A DNA stretch of 48,598 bases from Bacteroidota bacterium (GTDB lineage: Bacteria; Bacteroidota; Bacteroidia; Bacteroidales; WCHB1-69), in assembly GCA_022708105.1 (NCBI GenBank), contig JAKIZI010000011.1, forward strand, positions 1-48,598, in the 5' to 3' direction. The translations under genes and the position numbers were made by a program. The notes under the pieces are model-generated. The model saw only the letters and a list, made by a program, of their open reading frames with translations. It was not told where the DNA came from and did no database searches. Shown here one piece after another: positions 33,804 to 44,117 of the stretch. Position 1 is the first letter of the stretch, and the number at the start of each line of letters is the position of its first letter.

Positions 33804-35000
33804 ATGCAAACGATTATCATTGCACTGGTTTATCTTCTAACACCAATTCTTATTATCTTTTTATTTAAAAAATACCATTGGGTAAGAACTGTTGGCACCG
33901 TCATATTAGCTTATGCTGTTGGCGTGATTCTGGCTTTGCTTGGTTTTGTTCCTCCGGTAGAAATAACAGATTCGCTTACTCAAGTAACAACCAAAACTAC
34001 CATGGGGCAAATTCAAAACTGGATTATGAATATTACGGTTCCATTGGCTATTCCGTTGATGTTATTCAATTCCGATTTTAAATTATGGACCAAATCGTTA
34101 CCTAAGACAATCGCAGCTTTATTCGGAGGAGTTCTCTCCATAGTCATTGCTGTAATTGCCGGTTTTTTTATTTTTAGAAATAGTGGTATTGATGAATTTG
34201 AAAAAGTTTCAGGGATGATGACCGCAATATATACCGGTGGCACTATGAATTTTTATGCGTTGGGTTCTGCTTTAGAAGTAAATCCTAACACTATCACATT
34301 GACCTATACTTTTGAAATGTTGGTCACCTTTCCTTTAATCATGTTCATTATTGGAGGCGGGTATAAAGTATTCAGAAAAATCCTTCCCTATCCGGACGAA
34401 AGTGTTGTGTTAAATTCTACGAATATAGATGCTGAAAAAGATACATTTGAAAATTATTCGGGAATGCTTACTAAGAAAATTTTCCCAAAGATGATGTTGG
34501 GATTATTGATTTCCCTTCTATTATTGATTATTGGTGCAGGGTTATCCCTTTTAATTACCGGCAAGCTCAATGAACTTGTTATCATTCTAACAATCACCAC
34601 ATTGGCCATAGTGGCTTCTTTTAACAAAACCATCAGAAATTTACCCAAGACTTTTGAATTAGGAATGTTTTTCATCCTCATATTCAGTGTGGTTGTAGCT
34701 TCACAATTCAATATTTACAATATTGACACTTCCGTATTATCCATTTTTTGGTTTATTCTTTTCATCATGCTTACTTCTGTGGTATTACATCTACTTTTCT
34801 CTAGATTATTCAAAGTTAGCGGAGATTTATATACTGTAGCCCACATCGGGTTATTATGCTCTCCTCCTTTCATTCCGCCAATTGTTGGGGCAATGGGAAA
34901 TAAGAAAGTGCTTATCAGCGGTATTGTTATTGGATTGATTGGTTATGCGATTGGCACCTATTTAGGAGTATCTTTATTTTACCTTTTCAAATTACTTTAG
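33804..35000 (+). CDS. DUF819 family membrane protein (YjcL-like permease)
   Basis: The 398-residue protein is almost entirely hydrophobic, with about ten to eleven membrane segments. SGMMTAIYTGGTMNFYALGSAL (near residues 136-157) is the best family block, and AHIGLLCSPPFIPPIVGAMG near residue 348 the second. The DUF819 family resembles sodium/bile-acid-type or glutamate-type permeases in overall architecture, but substrate and energy coupling are unknown. It has its own -33/-7 promoter and stands apart from its neighbours. I read it as a transporter (inference). Confidence 0.85.
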   Translation: MQTIIIALVYLLTPILIIFLFKKYHWVRTVGTVILAYAVGVILALLGFVPPVEITDSLTQVTTKTTMGQIQNWIMNITVPLAIPLMLFNSDFKLWTKSLPKTIAALFGGVLSIVIAVIAGFFIFRNSGIDEFEKVSGMMTAIYTGGTMNFYALGSALEVNPNTITLTYTFEMLVTFPLIMFIIGGGYKVFRKILPYPDESVVLNSTNIDAEKDTFENYSGMLTKKIFPKMMLGLLISLLLLIIGAGLSLLITGKLNELVIILTITTLAIVASFNKTIRNLPKTFELGMFFILIFSVVVASQFNIYNIDTSVLSIFWFILFIMLTSVVLHLLFSRLFKVSGDLYTVAHIGLLCSPPFIPPIVGAMGNKKVLISGIVIGLIGYAIGTYLGVSLFYLFKLL

Positions 35001-35063
35001 TTTATTCTAAAATAAGAAGCAGGTCTAATTATAATTTCGAAATTTTATTAAATTCAATAAATT

Positions 35064-36533
35064 ATGAAAAAAATTATTGTATTTTCATTATGTTTCGTTT
35101 TTTTCTTTACTTATTCTTCGTATGCAGAAAATATGATAACTATTCCATCTGATAAGGATTACCCTTATGATACAGAAAAGGATAGTACTAAAACAAAAAA
35201 GAAGAAAAAGGAAAAAGATGCTGACGGGATACGACGCGGATGGACTTTTGGAGCCTTACCGAGCATATCCTACGATGCAGACCTTGGCTTTCAATACGGA
35301 GCACTCACCAATATTTACTATTTTGGAGATGGTTCCACCTATCCCGAATATTTGCATTCTTTTTATGCCGAAGCATCGTACACTACAAAAAGATACGGTA
35401 TCTTTCGTTTATTTTATGATTCTAAATATTTAATTCCTAACCATCGACTCTCTATAGATCTTTCTTACCTACCTGATGCCATGTGTGATTTTTACGGGTT
35501 TAACGGATATCAATCTGTTTTCAACGATAATTGGAGAAATTCAAAAAAATATACAGAAGAAGAGGGATATAAGAGTCGTGCTTTTTACAAATTCAAGAGG
35601 GATATTTTTCGCTTTTCTGCTGACATGCAGGGCAAGTTAGGAGAAGGTTTTTATTGGAACGGTGGAATTGGAGTTTTGGGATATATGGTAGGACCGGTAA
35701 ATATAGATTTTCTAAACCGCGGCAAAAAAGAGGAAAAAAAATTACCGGAAATGGATGGTTTATATGATAAATATGTTTTATGGGGCTTAATTCAAGAAAA
35801 TGAAAAAAATGGAGGGTGGCATCCTTACATTTATGGTGGAATAACTTATGACAGTCGTGACAAACAGCAAAATCCGTCAAAGGGTATATTTACTGATGTC
35901 TTTTTAACCTATACGGCAGCATTTGGAGAACAGAAAGAGTTTAATAATTTGAAATTAAATGCCACTTTTCGCCATTATGTGCCTATTTACAAAGACTACA
36001 TATCATTTGCTTATCGTGTCGGAGTTCAGTTAACTACAAGCGGGAAAAGCCCATTCTATCTCAATTCATACATGAATCAGATGTATATGCAGCGGGTACT
36101 ATACGAAGGATTGGGTGGAGGAAATTCATTGCGTGGAGTATTACGTAATCGAATCTTAAGCAACGGATTTGGATTTGCAAATGCTGAATTTCGTTTTAAA
36201 GTTGCTAAATTTAAAATCAAAAAAGAAAATTTCTATATCGGATTTAATCCTTTTGTAGATTTAGGAATGGTTCTTCAACCATATGAATTGAATCAAAATA
36301 ATGTAATCAGTGCAATTCAAGCGACTGACCCTGATTTTGATTTAAACACTTTGAATGATTATTTTAATTTTGATAAAAAAGCCATATACAAGCCACATAT
36401 TTCTGCAGGAGTTGGCTTAAAAATTGCCATGAATGAGAATTTTATTCTTTCTGTAGATTGGGCACTTCCGTTCGACACCCAAGATGGGGCAAGCAAAAGT
36501 AATTTCTACGTCAAGATAGGATATATGTTTTAG
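35064..36533 (+). CDS. Omp85/BamA-like outer-membrane beta-barrel without POTRA domains
   Basis: The 489-residue protein has a signal peptide (residues 1-21, YSSYA). After a Lys-rich linker (about 41-53) the barrel begins at FGALPSISYDADLG. The Omp85 surface-antigen features are DSRDKQQNPSKG near residue 271 (the D-x-R-x-x-P-x-x-G turn), LGGGNSLRG at residues 350-358 (the [LV]RG loop motif), and a final aromatic-ending strand KIGYMF. No POTRA domains precede the barrel, unlike BamA or TamA. It is probably an outer-membrane protein with an unknown cargo; some relatives are annotated as patatin partners or surface antigens. It is convergent with ptb with six bases between. Confidence 0.82.
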   Translation: MKKIIVFSLCFVFFFTYSSYAENMITIPSDKDYPYDTEKDSTKTKKKKKEKDADGIRRGWTFGALPSISYDADLGFQYGALTNIYYFGDGSTYPEYLHSFYAEASYTTKRYGIFRLFYDSKYLIPNHRLSIDLSYLPDAMCDFYGFNGYQSVFNDNWRNSKKYTEEEGYKSRAFYKFKRDIFRFSADMQGKLGEGFYWNGGIGVLGYMVGPVNIDFLNRGKKEEKKLPEMDGLYDKYVLWGLIQENEKNGGWHPYIYGGITYDSRDKQQNPSKGIFTDVFLTYTAAFGEQKEFNNLKLNATFRHYVPIYKDYISFAYRVGVQLTTSGKSPFYLNSYMNQMYMQRVLYEGLGGGNSLRGVLRNRILSNGFGFANAEFRFKVAKFKIKKENFYIGFNPFVDLGMVLQPYELNQNNVISAIQATDPDFDLNTLNDYFNFDKKAIYKPHISAGVGLKIAMNENFILSVDWALPFDTQDGASKSNFYVKIGYMF

Positions 36534-36539
36534 AAACTG

Positions 36540-37445
36540 CTATTTTGAAAAAGCTGCTGCTACTGCAATAGAATAGAGTTTTGTTTTTGTAGAATCTCCA
36601 CGGGAGGAGAGTACACAAGGGACTTTGGCTCCGACAAGAATGGCGCCTACTTCCGCTTTATTAAACTTGGTGCAACATTTATAAAATACATTTCCGCTTT
36701 CAATATTTGGGAAAAGAAGGCAATCTGCATTTCCTGCAACACCGTCTTTCATTCCCTTTATTTGAGCTGCTTCTGCATCCAAAGCCACATCTAATGAAAG
36801 AGGACCTTCAACTTCAGCACCTTTAATTTGACCTCTGGCTGCCATTTTAGAAATGATTGCTGCATCAACACAAGCTTGCATTGCGGGAGACATTTGCTCC
36901 GTAGCTGCAATTAATGCAACTTTCGGTTTTTCAACGCCAATGGCTTTAGCAACGCCAATCAAATATTTCAAAATTGCTTGTTTTTGCTTCAAATCCGGAT
37001 TCAAGATTATGGCACAATCACTTGCAATCAATAATTTAGCATAATTAGGATTCTCAATTACTGCAACATGTGTCAGAATCGCATTGGGCGGAGTTAATCC
37101 TTTTTCTTTATCAAGAATGGCACGCATGTATTTATCCGTAGGTAAAAGACCTTTCATCAGCACATCCCCTTCTCCTTTATTAATCAACTCACAAGCACGA
37201 GCTGCTGCTTTCACCTCATCTTTTTCACAAACAATCTTAAATTTTGCAACATCAATTTTCAATTGACTGCACACTTCTTTAATTTTAGATTCATCGCCCA
37301 CCAATGTAGCTTCAACAATACCCATTTCCACGGCATGATTCACAGCTTCAATCGTATGTTCATCATTTGCAAATGCAGCCACCAACCTTTTTTTTGGTTT
37401 GGTTTTCACCAAATCAATTATTTGATCTAATCTTGAAATATTCAT
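36540..37445 (-). CDS. ptb: Phosphate butyryltransferase (phosphate acyltransferase family)
   Basis: The enzyme exchanges CoA for phosphate on butyryl-CoA (or a similar short acyl-CoA), giving an acyl phosphate for ATP formation by a kinase. The 301-residue protein has the PTA/PTB fold. Blocks include DVLMKGLLPTDKYMRAIL near residue 93, LTHVAVIENPNYAKLLIASD near 123, EGPLSLDVALDAEAAQIKG near 213, and ANADCLLFP near 242 (here GNADCLLFPNIESGN). The size and lack of N-terminal domains favour Ptb over Pta. A butyrate kinase gene is not adjacent, so the acyl specificity is inferred. Confidence 0.85.
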   Translation of the reverse strand: MNISRLDQIIDLVKTKPKKRLVAAFANDEHTIEAVNHAVEMGIVEATLVGDESKIKEVCSQLKIDVAKFKIVCEKDEVKAAARACELINKGEGDVLMKGLLPTDKYMRAILDKEKGLTPPNAILTHVAVIENPNYAKLLIASDCAIILNPDLKQKQAILKYLIGVAKAIGVEKPKVALIAATEQMSPAMQACVDAAIISKMAARGQIKGAEVEGPLSLDVALDAEAAQIKGMKDGVAGNADCLLFPNIESGNVFYKCCTKFNKAEVGAILVGAKVPCVLSSRGDSTKTKLYSIAVAAAFSK

Positions 37446-37491
37446 ATATTTTTATTTTAATAAACAATCATTCCTATTTACTTTCTAAATA

Positions 37492-39720
37492 TTACATTTT
37501 GCGATAAAGTTTATAATATAATTCATAATTTTCTTCATCACCATCTTTTTCATATTTCTCGGCAAATTTCTTATACAACTTTTTATATGCAGCTCTTTCG
37601 TCCATTCCTTGAGCTTGATAAATTCTAATCAGTAAACTCACTCCTTCATTATTCATTACATTATGTTCCATCATCTCCAGTAGCATTTTTTCTGCTTTTT
37701 TGATTTCATTTTTCTGAATATATATCTGAGAAGCAAGGATATAGGCTCCACCGAATTTAAAATTATATTTCAATATCTTTTTACATGTACTAAGTGCTTG
37801 ATCCGCATCTCCTTTCTGCAAGAAATAATAAGCTAAAAAATAATTCACAGATTCATTATACGGATCAATTTTCATAAACTGATCCATGTACATCTTAGCA
37901 CTATCGGTTTGATTCTTCATCATGTGAAGTTCAATCAAATTCATCAATACAGACTCATTTGCAGGATCTAATTGAACCGCGCGATTGAGATAATAAAATG
38001 CGCTATCCCATTGTTGTTCTTTTTTAAATTTATTTCCCAAATAATCTGACTTATCAGTTCTTTTCAGCACAATTGCAATTGGTTTTCCATCCAATTGAAT
38101 CGTATGAACTGTATTTTTAGGAGGGAAAAATTCACTTTTAATTTGTTCCGAAGCAATTCCTGTGATTGGGAAAACGGCATAGTCCCAATCTGAATTTCCA
38201 CGTTCATACCAACGAACAAAAAGAGGTTGAAACTTTGCAGTATCATCACGCAGGAAATATTTAACTGATTGGTAATGCCAGGTAGCCACTTTTATCTTAT
38301 TTCCCATTTCAAGGCCGGATTTTTCTGCATTTTCAATTACCCATTCCGTAGCTCCACGAGTAGTATTGTAATAGTAATCCATTTCATAATTTCCATAAAC
38401 ATTATTCATTCCTCCCGCAAATTTATTAAAATAGATATATTCATAAGGGTGATTTTTTACGATATGCATAAATGGCATAATTAAAAGTAGAAATGGTAAG
38501 AAAGTCAATACAATTTTGATTTCTTTTTTATTTACCCATTTAATCAGCGCATCAAAACCCAATCCTGCGGCAACTACCATCGGTGGATAGGCAAAAATAG
38601 AGTGTCTCCATCCTCCATAAACATTTGCGCCGGTATAAACAATCCAAAAAACAGGGAAAATGAACATAAAATAGATCATAAAAGTAGACATTCTATTCCC
38701 TTTCTTCCATCCACCCGTAAAAGGATAAATAAGAGCTCCTATAATAACCGCCACAGGGATTGTCATCAAAATAAACTTAGGTGTATAATACCATGGCAGA
38801 GCATCGGACCATTGAAGGGCTCCTTCAAAATTCTGTCTGATGGCAATTTCAAATTTTGACATGGCAGCAAAGGCTTCCATGGGATTTCGAATTGGGTCTT
38901 GTAAAGCATAAGGCCACAAGAGCAGCCCCAAGAAATAACCGACAACACAAATTCCGACTCCATAAATTAAAAGTCTCAAAATATTTTTGGAAGAGGCGGC
39001 TCCCGTCCATATACTTGTTTTTTTATTTTTCAATTTAGAATTTGCTTCCTTTAATGCCAATTTATTATCGCGTAGGGTTGAAATTAAATAAATAAATCCG
39101 AAGAGTCCAAAATATCCAAACAAAATAAGTCCTCCGATACGAATACTGATTGAAAAAGCGATAGATAAAATCAATAGAACAATCGTATACCATTTCACTT
39201 TAGGGAACTGTTTAAAAAACAGAAACATAAAGAATATGGCGCTAATGACGGCGGCCGCGAAGGGTATATCCTTGGGATTATTAAATGAATGTCCCAAGAA
39301 ACGGGGTGACAAAAAGAGCAGTAGCACCGAAAAAAATCCTGCCCGCCAACCACCCACAAAGACGGCAATCAGTCCGACAAATAGAATCGCTATCCAACCG
39401 AAAAAAGAATTAAAAATGTGGCGGGTAACATGAATATCATCAATTCCAAAAGTATCATTAAAGTATGCTGTAATAAGATCAAATGAGGAGCCATAATATT
39501 TCAAATTGGCGAAGGTCAAGCAATTGGTATCTTCTCCCCCACTTCGAAAATAGTCCAAGATATAATTTCCTTGAATGATTTGAAAAGTATCTTCATCACC
39601 GCTATTTCCAGCATCAAGACCCATTCGGGGAATTAAGAAAAATAGAGATCCCACCAAGACGATGAAAGCCCAAAACCAAACATTGGACTTATGTTTTTCA
39701 AAAAATGTTTTATTTTCCAT
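37492..39720 (-). CDS. GT-C-type integral-membrane glycosyltransferase with C-terminal TPRs
   Basis: The 742-residue protein has an N-terminal membrane domain of about ten to twelve segments (to about residue 400) with the acidic GDEDTFQ in the first external loop (near residue 41), where GT-C glycosyltransferases (PMT/ArnT-like, GT39/GT83) carry the catalytic Asp. Residues about 420-560 are soluble. Residues 566-715 contain about four TPR units (WDSAFYYLNRAVQLDP, DSAKMYMDQFMKIDP and QALSTCKKILKYNFK). It probably uses a polyprenyl-phosphate sugar to glycosylate a periplasmic acceptor, with TPRs for protein contact (inference). The GT2 gene lies five bases upstream and likely supplies the donor. 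Confidence 0.78.
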   Translation of the reverse strand: MENKTFFEKHKSNVWFWAFIVLVGSLFFLIPRMGLDAGNSGDEDTFQIIQGNYILDYFRSGGEDTNCLTFANLKYYGSSFDLITAYFNDTFGIDDIHVTRHIFNSFFGWIAILFVGLIAVFVGGWRAGFFSVLLLFLSPRFLGHSFNNPKDIPFAAAVISAIFFMFLFFKQFPKVKWYTIVLLILSIAFSISIRIGGLILFGYFGLFGFIYLISTLRDNKLALKEANSKLKNKKTSIWTGAASSKNILRLLIYGVGICVVGYFLGLLLWPYALQDPIRNPMEAFAAMSKFEIAIRQNFEGALQWSDALPWYYTPKFILMTIPVAVIIGALIYPFTGGWKKGNRMSTFMIYFMFIFPVFWIVYTGANVYGGWRHSIFAYPPMVVAAGLGFDALIKWVNKKEIKIVLTFLPFLLLIMPFMHIVKNHPYEYIYFNKFAGGMNNVYGNYEMDYYYNTTRGATEWVIENAEKSGLEMGNKIKVATWHYQSVKYFLRDDTAKFQPLFVRWYERGNSDWDYAVFPITGIASEQIKSEFFPPKNTVHTIQLDGKPIAIVLKRTDKSDYLGNKFKKEQQWDSAFYYLNRAVQLDPANESVLMNLIELHMMKNQTDSAKMYMDQFMKIDPYNESVNYFLAYYFLQKGDADQALSTCKKILKYNFKFGGAYILASQIYIQKNEIKKAEKMLLEMMEHNVMNNEGVSLLIRIYQAQGMDERAAYKKLYKKFAEKYEKDGDEENYELYYKLYRKM

Positions 39721-39725
39721 TGGAA

Positions 39726-40661
39726 TTAAAAATTAATTTTTTCATCGATAATATATTCCGGTCTATTCTTTACTTCATCAAACATATTTCCCAAGTATTT
39801 TCCTAAAAGACCTATTACAAATAATAACAATCCCGAAAAAAGGACAACCGACATAAGAATAAGATTCATCAACATTATATCCGTACCTGGAGTAAAAAAG
39901 GCATACACAATTAGAAACAAAGCATATAAAATCCCAATAAAAATTGACGCTATACCTAAAATAAGAGGAAGTTGTAATGGCTTTTTAGAAAAATAGAAAA
40001 TCCCGATCAAAGCAAAATTAATCATCTTCTTCAAAGGATACTTTGTTTCGCCAGCAAATCGTTCTTCTCTATCGTAGTAGCAAGGGCATTGCTTGTAGCC
40101 CATCCAGCTAATCAACCCCCTTATATATTTATTATTTTCTTTGAGCGATTTAAAATTTTCTATAATCTTTCTATCTATAAGTCTAAAATCTCCGGTATCC
40201 ACGGGGAATTTAACTTCAGACATTTTATTCAAAAATCGATAAAACATCTTAGCCGTTATTTTCTTAAAAAAGCTTTCTCCTTCTCTTTTGTTACGGACAC
40301 CATAGACCACATTTGCATTTTCTTTTTCCATAATCCGGAGCATATCGACAATCACTGCCGGAGGATCTTGAAGGTCGGCATCTATAATAGCAGCATAGTC
40401 ACCGGTACAATTACCAATTCCGGCACTCACGGCACATTGATGACCAAAATTGCGGGAAAAATTGATAACTTTCACCTTCGGATTTTCTGACACTAAATCC
40501 TTGAGTAATTGAAGGGTTTTATCGCGGCTTCCATCGTTAATAAAGACGAGTTCATAATCGTAATCAATCCCATTCATCACTTCCACAACTCTTTTATAAG
40601 TTTCGTTAATAACCTGTTCCTCATTGTAGCAAGGAATAATGACTGATAATTTTTTTTTCAT
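39726..40661 (-). CDS. Family 2 glycosyltransferase, GtrB/DPM1-like
   Basis: The 311-residue protein has a GT-A domain followed by two membrane helices (about residues 232-262 and 270-295). SVIIPCYNEEQVI near residue 6, INDGSRDKT near 41 and the metal-binding DADLQDPP at 94-101 (D-x-D) are typical of polyisoprenyl-phosphate sugar synthases such as GtrB. It should transfer a sugar from a nucleotide sugar to undecaprenyl phosphate at the inner membrane. It is followed after five bases by the GT-C/TPR gene, the classic donor-acceptor pairing. The sugar is unknown. Confidence 0.92.
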   Translation of the reverse strand: MKKKLSVIIPCYNEEQVINETYKRVVEVMNGIDYDYELVFINDGSRDKTLQLLKDLVSENPKVKVINFSRNFGHQCAVSAGIGNCTGDYAAIIDADLQDPPAVIVDMLRIMEKENANVVYGVRNKREGESFFKKITAKMFYRFLNKMSEVKFPVDTGDFRLIDRKIIENFKSLKENNKYIRGLISWMGYKQCPCYYDREERFAGETKYPLKKMINFALIGIFYFSKKPLQLPLILGIASIFIGILYALFLIVYAFFTPGTDIMLMNLILMSVVLFSGLLLFVIGLLGKYLGNMFDEVKNRPEYIIDEKINF

Positions 40662-40680
40662 TTTTTCATCTATTTAAAAA

Positions 40681-40721
40681 ATAATAAAAAGGTTTCCAAT
40701 CAGCTTATAGAGAATTGAAAC
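40681..40721 (-). terminator. Terminator of secA
   Basis: On the minus strand GTTTCAAT (40721-40714) pairs with ATTGGAAAC (40700-40692) with one bulge, followed by CTTTTTATTAT. It lies 13 bases past the secA stop. Confidence 0.5.
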
Positions 40722-40733
40722 AAAGAACATTTA

Positions 40734-43700
40734 TCAAAGTTCTTTTCCGTGACATTGTTTGTATTTTTTACCACTTCCGCAGGGACATGGGTCATTTCTA
40801 CCCACTTTTTTCTCTACTCGGATAGGAGAACTTCCTTTTCCTCCTTCTGTCACTTGTCGTCCGGCACCCACTTCTTGTCTTCCTGTTTGCAGTTTTTTAG
40901 CATCTGATTCCGGCAACCGTGCCTCTTTCAGTTGTGTATTTTCCGCAAAGGGTAATCCTCCTTTATTGAGGAAGGAAGTAATTTCTTCATTGATCCGTTC
41001 CAACAATTTATCAAAGAGACTAAAAGATTCTAATTTATAGATTAACAGAGGATCTTTTTGTTCATAGGAAGCATTTTGAACCGATTGTTTCAGGTCATCC
41101 ATCTCGCGGAGGTGTTCTTTCCATGCATTATCGATAACGGCAAGGGTAATTCCTTTTTCAACAGAAAGTCCTATTTCACGACCTTTTGTTTCGTAGCATT
41201 TTTGCAAAGGAGCCACCACATTGAGAGTTTTAATACCGTCGGTAATAGGAATAGCAATATTTTGGAATTTATGCCCCTCGTCAAGATAAACGCGTTCTAC
41301 GACAGGATAAGCTCTTTCTGAGAGAGAACGAATTTTTAGCTGATAATTATCCCATACAATCGGATAAAGTTGCTCTATTAACTTATCAGGTCTTTCTTGG
41401 AGGAAATAATTACTTTCAAATGGCACTTCTGTTCCGAAAGTAGTAAGTACATCTGCAGCAAATCCATCATAATCTTTTGAATTCCAATTATTTTCCACAA
41501 CATTAATACAGACGTCATAAAACATTTGGGACAAATCGATAGAGAGACGGTCACCAAAGAGAGCATTTCGTCTTTTTCGATAGATAGTTTCTCTTTGTTT
41601 GTTCATCACATCGTCATATTCGAGCAATCTTTTACGAATTCCGAAGTTATTCTCTTCCACTTTCTTTTGAGCTCGTTCGATAGACTTAGTAATCATACTA
41701 TGTTGAATAACTTCACCTTCTTTAAGTCCGATTCTGTCCATAACTTTTGCAATACGATCGGAGCCAAAAAGACGCATAAGGTCATCTTCGAGAGAGACAA
41801 AGAACTGGGAACTACCCGGGTCACCTTGACGGCCGGAACGACCTCTGAGCTGTCTATCCACGCGTCTGGAATCGTGTCTTTCAGTACCGATAATAGCAAG
41901 TCCTCCTTTTTCTTTTACACCAGGTCCCAATTTTATGTCGGTTCCACGACCAGCCATATTGGTAGAGATGGTTACGGTTCCGGATTGTCCTGCTTCGGCG
42001 ACGATATCGGCTTCTTTTTTATGCAACTTTGCATTCAATACATTATGGCGAATTCGTCTTTGGGTAAGAATTTTAGAAAGCAATTCCGAAGTTTCGACAG
42101 AGGTTGTTCCCACGAGGACGGGGCGACCTTCTTCGTATAATTGCAAAATTTTATCGACTACAGCAGCATATTTTTCGCGTTTGGTCTTATAGACAAGGTC
42201 TTCAAAATCCTGACGAATCACTTCGCGATTGGTGGGGATAACCACTACATCTAATTTATAGATATTCCAGAACTCTCCGGCTTCTGTTTCGGCGGTACCG
42301 GTCATCCCGGACAACTTCTTATACATTCGGAAGTAATTTTGGAGCGTAATGGTCGCATAGGTTTGGGTTGCGGCTTCCACTTTCACATTTTCTTTCGCTT
42401 CAATAGCTTGGTGTAATCCATCCGAATAACGCCGTCCTTCCATAATACGGCCGGTTTGTTCGTCCACAATTTTAACTTTATTCTCAATAATCACATACTC
42501 AACATCTTTTTCAAACATTGTATATGCTTTAAGCAATTGATGAACAGTATGGATTCTTTCGGAAGCGATAGAGAAATTGCGGTAAATTTCATTTTTCCTT
42601 TCTAATTTCTGTTTGGATTCCAGATTTTGTTTTTCCAATTCAGCAATTTCGGCACCCACATCAGGCATGATAAACAATTTTTCCTCTTCGGCATTGTGGG
42701 ACACCAACTGAATCCCTTTTTCCATGATGTCAACCGTATTTTGTTTTTCTTCGATAACAAAAAATAGTTCATCATCGATAACAGGCATATTACGATTTTG
42801 GTCTTGCATATAAAAACCTTCTGTTCTAAGGAGGACTTGTTTAATTCCGGGTTCGCTCAAGAACTTAATAAGGGCTTTATTTTTGGGGAGTCCGCGGTGT
42901 GCTCTAAGGAGGAGAATTGCTGCTTCGTCTTGTGGTTTTGGATCGGGGTTTTCGGCAAGCATCTTTTTAGCTTTAACCAAAATATCTGCAACCAACGTTT
43001 TCTGTGCATTATAGAGTTTTTCTACAATCGGTTTATAATTATCAAACTCTTGTTGTTCTCCGCGGGGAGTCGGTCCAGAAATAATTAACGGCGTACGGGC
43101 ATCATCAATAAGCACAGAGTCAACCTCATCGACAATAGTGTAGTTATGAGGTCTTTGTACCAATTCAGTAATATTTCTCGCCATATTATCACGAAGATAA
43201 TCAAATCCGAATTCATTATTAGTTCCGTAGGTAATATCGGCGAGGTAAGCTTGACGTCTTTCTTCTGAATTGGGTTCATGTTTATCGATACAATCCACCG
43301 TCAGTCCGTGAAATTCATAGAGCAATCCCATCCATTCGGAGTCACGTTTGGCCAAATAATCATTCACGGTAACCACATGTACTCCTTTTCCCGGGAGTGC
43401 ATTGAGATATACGGGAAGGGTTGCAACCAATGTTTTCCCTTCACCTGTACTCATTTCAGCAATTCTACCTTGATGAAGCACCATCCCCCCAATTAACTGA
43501 ACATCATAGTGACACATATCCCATTTGATCACATTGCCACCTGCGGCCCAACTATTGTGATATTTGGCCTTATTCCCCACAATTTCGATACAATCTCGAT
43601 AAGCGGCAATATTCCTATCCATTTCTGTAGCAACGACTTCAACCACTTCATTTTCTTTAAAACGGCGTGCTGTTTCTTTCATCACCGAGAAAGCTTCAGG

Positions 43701-44024
43701 GAGAATTTCATCGAGCATCTCTTGTGTTATCTTGTAAGATTTTTTCTCAAGTATTTCTAATTCTTTATAGAAATCCTCTTTCTCTGACACATCCATATCA
43801 TAATTTTCATCCAGATAGGTTTTAATTTCTTGAATTCTATCTTCTTCTTCGCGAATAGCGTTGGCTATCCGTTCCTTAAATTCTATAGTTTTGTGTCGCA
43901 GTTCATCATTGGATAACGTTTTTATCGTCTCGTAGGCGTCTAATGTATTGCGAAGTAGCGGTTGCAGTTCCTTTAAATCTTTTTCCGCTTTAGTTCCAAA
44001 AAGTTTACTTAAAAAATTTGCCAT
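40734..44024 (-). CDS. secA: Preprotein translocase ATPase SecA
   Basis: SecA drives unfolded preproteins through SecYEG. The protein has 1096 residues, about 200 longer than in E. coli, with extra sequence mainly in the region after [14 protein letters not shown] (about residues 330-530), as is usual in Bacteroidota. Walker A GEGKT is at residues 194-198; [17 protein letters not shown] is the DEVD helicase motif; [19 protein letters not shown] and [15 protein letters not shown] are further signatures. The extreme C-terminus has the zinc-binding cluster [14 protein letters not shown] (Cys1080, Cys1082, Cys1091, His1092) that binds SecB or lipids. It has its own promoter and a terminator. Confidence 0.97.
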   Translation of the reverse strand: MANFLSKLFGTKAEKDLKELQPLLRNTLDAYETIKTLSNDELRHKTIEFKERIANAIREEEDRIQEIKTYLDENYDMDVSEKEDFYKELEILEKKSYKITQEMLDEILPEAFSVMKETARRFKENEVVEVVATEMDRNIAAYRDCIEIVGNKAKYHNSWAAGGNVIKWDMCHYDVQLIGGMVLHQGRIAEMSTGEGKTLVATLPVYLNALPGKGVHVVTVNDYLAKRDSEWMGLLYEFHGLTVDCIDKHEPNSEERRQAYLADITYGTNNEFGFDYLRDNMARNITELVQRPHNYTIVDEVDSVLIDDARTPLIISGPTPRGEQQEFDNYKPIVEKLYNAQKTLVADILVKAKKMLAENPDPKPQDEAAILLLRAHRGLPKNKALIKFLSEPGIKQVLLRTEGFYMQDQNRNMPVIDDELFFVIEEKQNTVDIMEKGIQLVSHNAEEEKLFIMPDVGAEIAELEKQNLESKQKLERKNEIYRNFSIASERIHTVHQLLKAYTMFEKDVEYVIIENKVKIVDEQTGRIMEGRRYSDGLHQAIEAKENVKVEAATQTYATITLQNYFRMYKKLSGMTGTAETEAGEFWNIYKLDVVVIPTNREVIRQDFEDLVYKTKREKYAAVVDKILQLYEEGRPVLVGTTSVETSELLSKILTQRRIRHNVLNAKLHKKEADIVAEAGQSGTVTISTNMAGRGTDIKLGPGVKEKGGLAIIGTERHDSRRVDRQLRGRSGRQGDPGSSQFFVSLEDDLMRLFGSDRIAKVMDRIGLKEGEVIQHSMITKSIERAQKKVEENNFGIRKRLLEYDDVMNKQRETIYRKRRNALFGDRLSIDLSQMFYDVCINVVENNWNSKDYDGFAADVLTTFGTEVPFESNYFLQERPDKLIEQLYPIVWDNYQLKIRSLSERAYPVVERVYLDEGHKFQNIAIPITDGIKTLNVVAPLQKCYETKGREIGLSVEKGITLAVIDNAWKEHLREMDDLKQSVQNASYEQKDPLLIYKLESFSLFDKLLERINEEITSFLNKGGLPFAENTQLKEARLPESDAKKLQTGRQEVGAGRQVTEGGKGSSPIRVEKKVGRNDPCPCGSGKKYKQCHGKEL

Positions 44025-44048
44025 AGATTCATAAATTTATATTATCTG

Positions 44049-44056
44049 CAAAAATA
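44049..44056 (-). promoter_or_regulatory. -7 element of secA
   Basis: Minus-strand TATTTTTG matches TAnnTTTG and lies 25 bases before the secA ATG. Confidence 0.5.
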
Positions 44057-44117
44057 CGAAATTAAAGAGTTCATTATCATGGGTTGATAATATTTTCGTC
44101 ATCATCAAAAAGAAAAA

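Noticed and set aside
40734..44024. Fusion or insertion in SecA because of its 1096-residue length
   Set aside because: Long SecA with extra sequence in this region is the usual Bacteroidota form; all motifs are in order.
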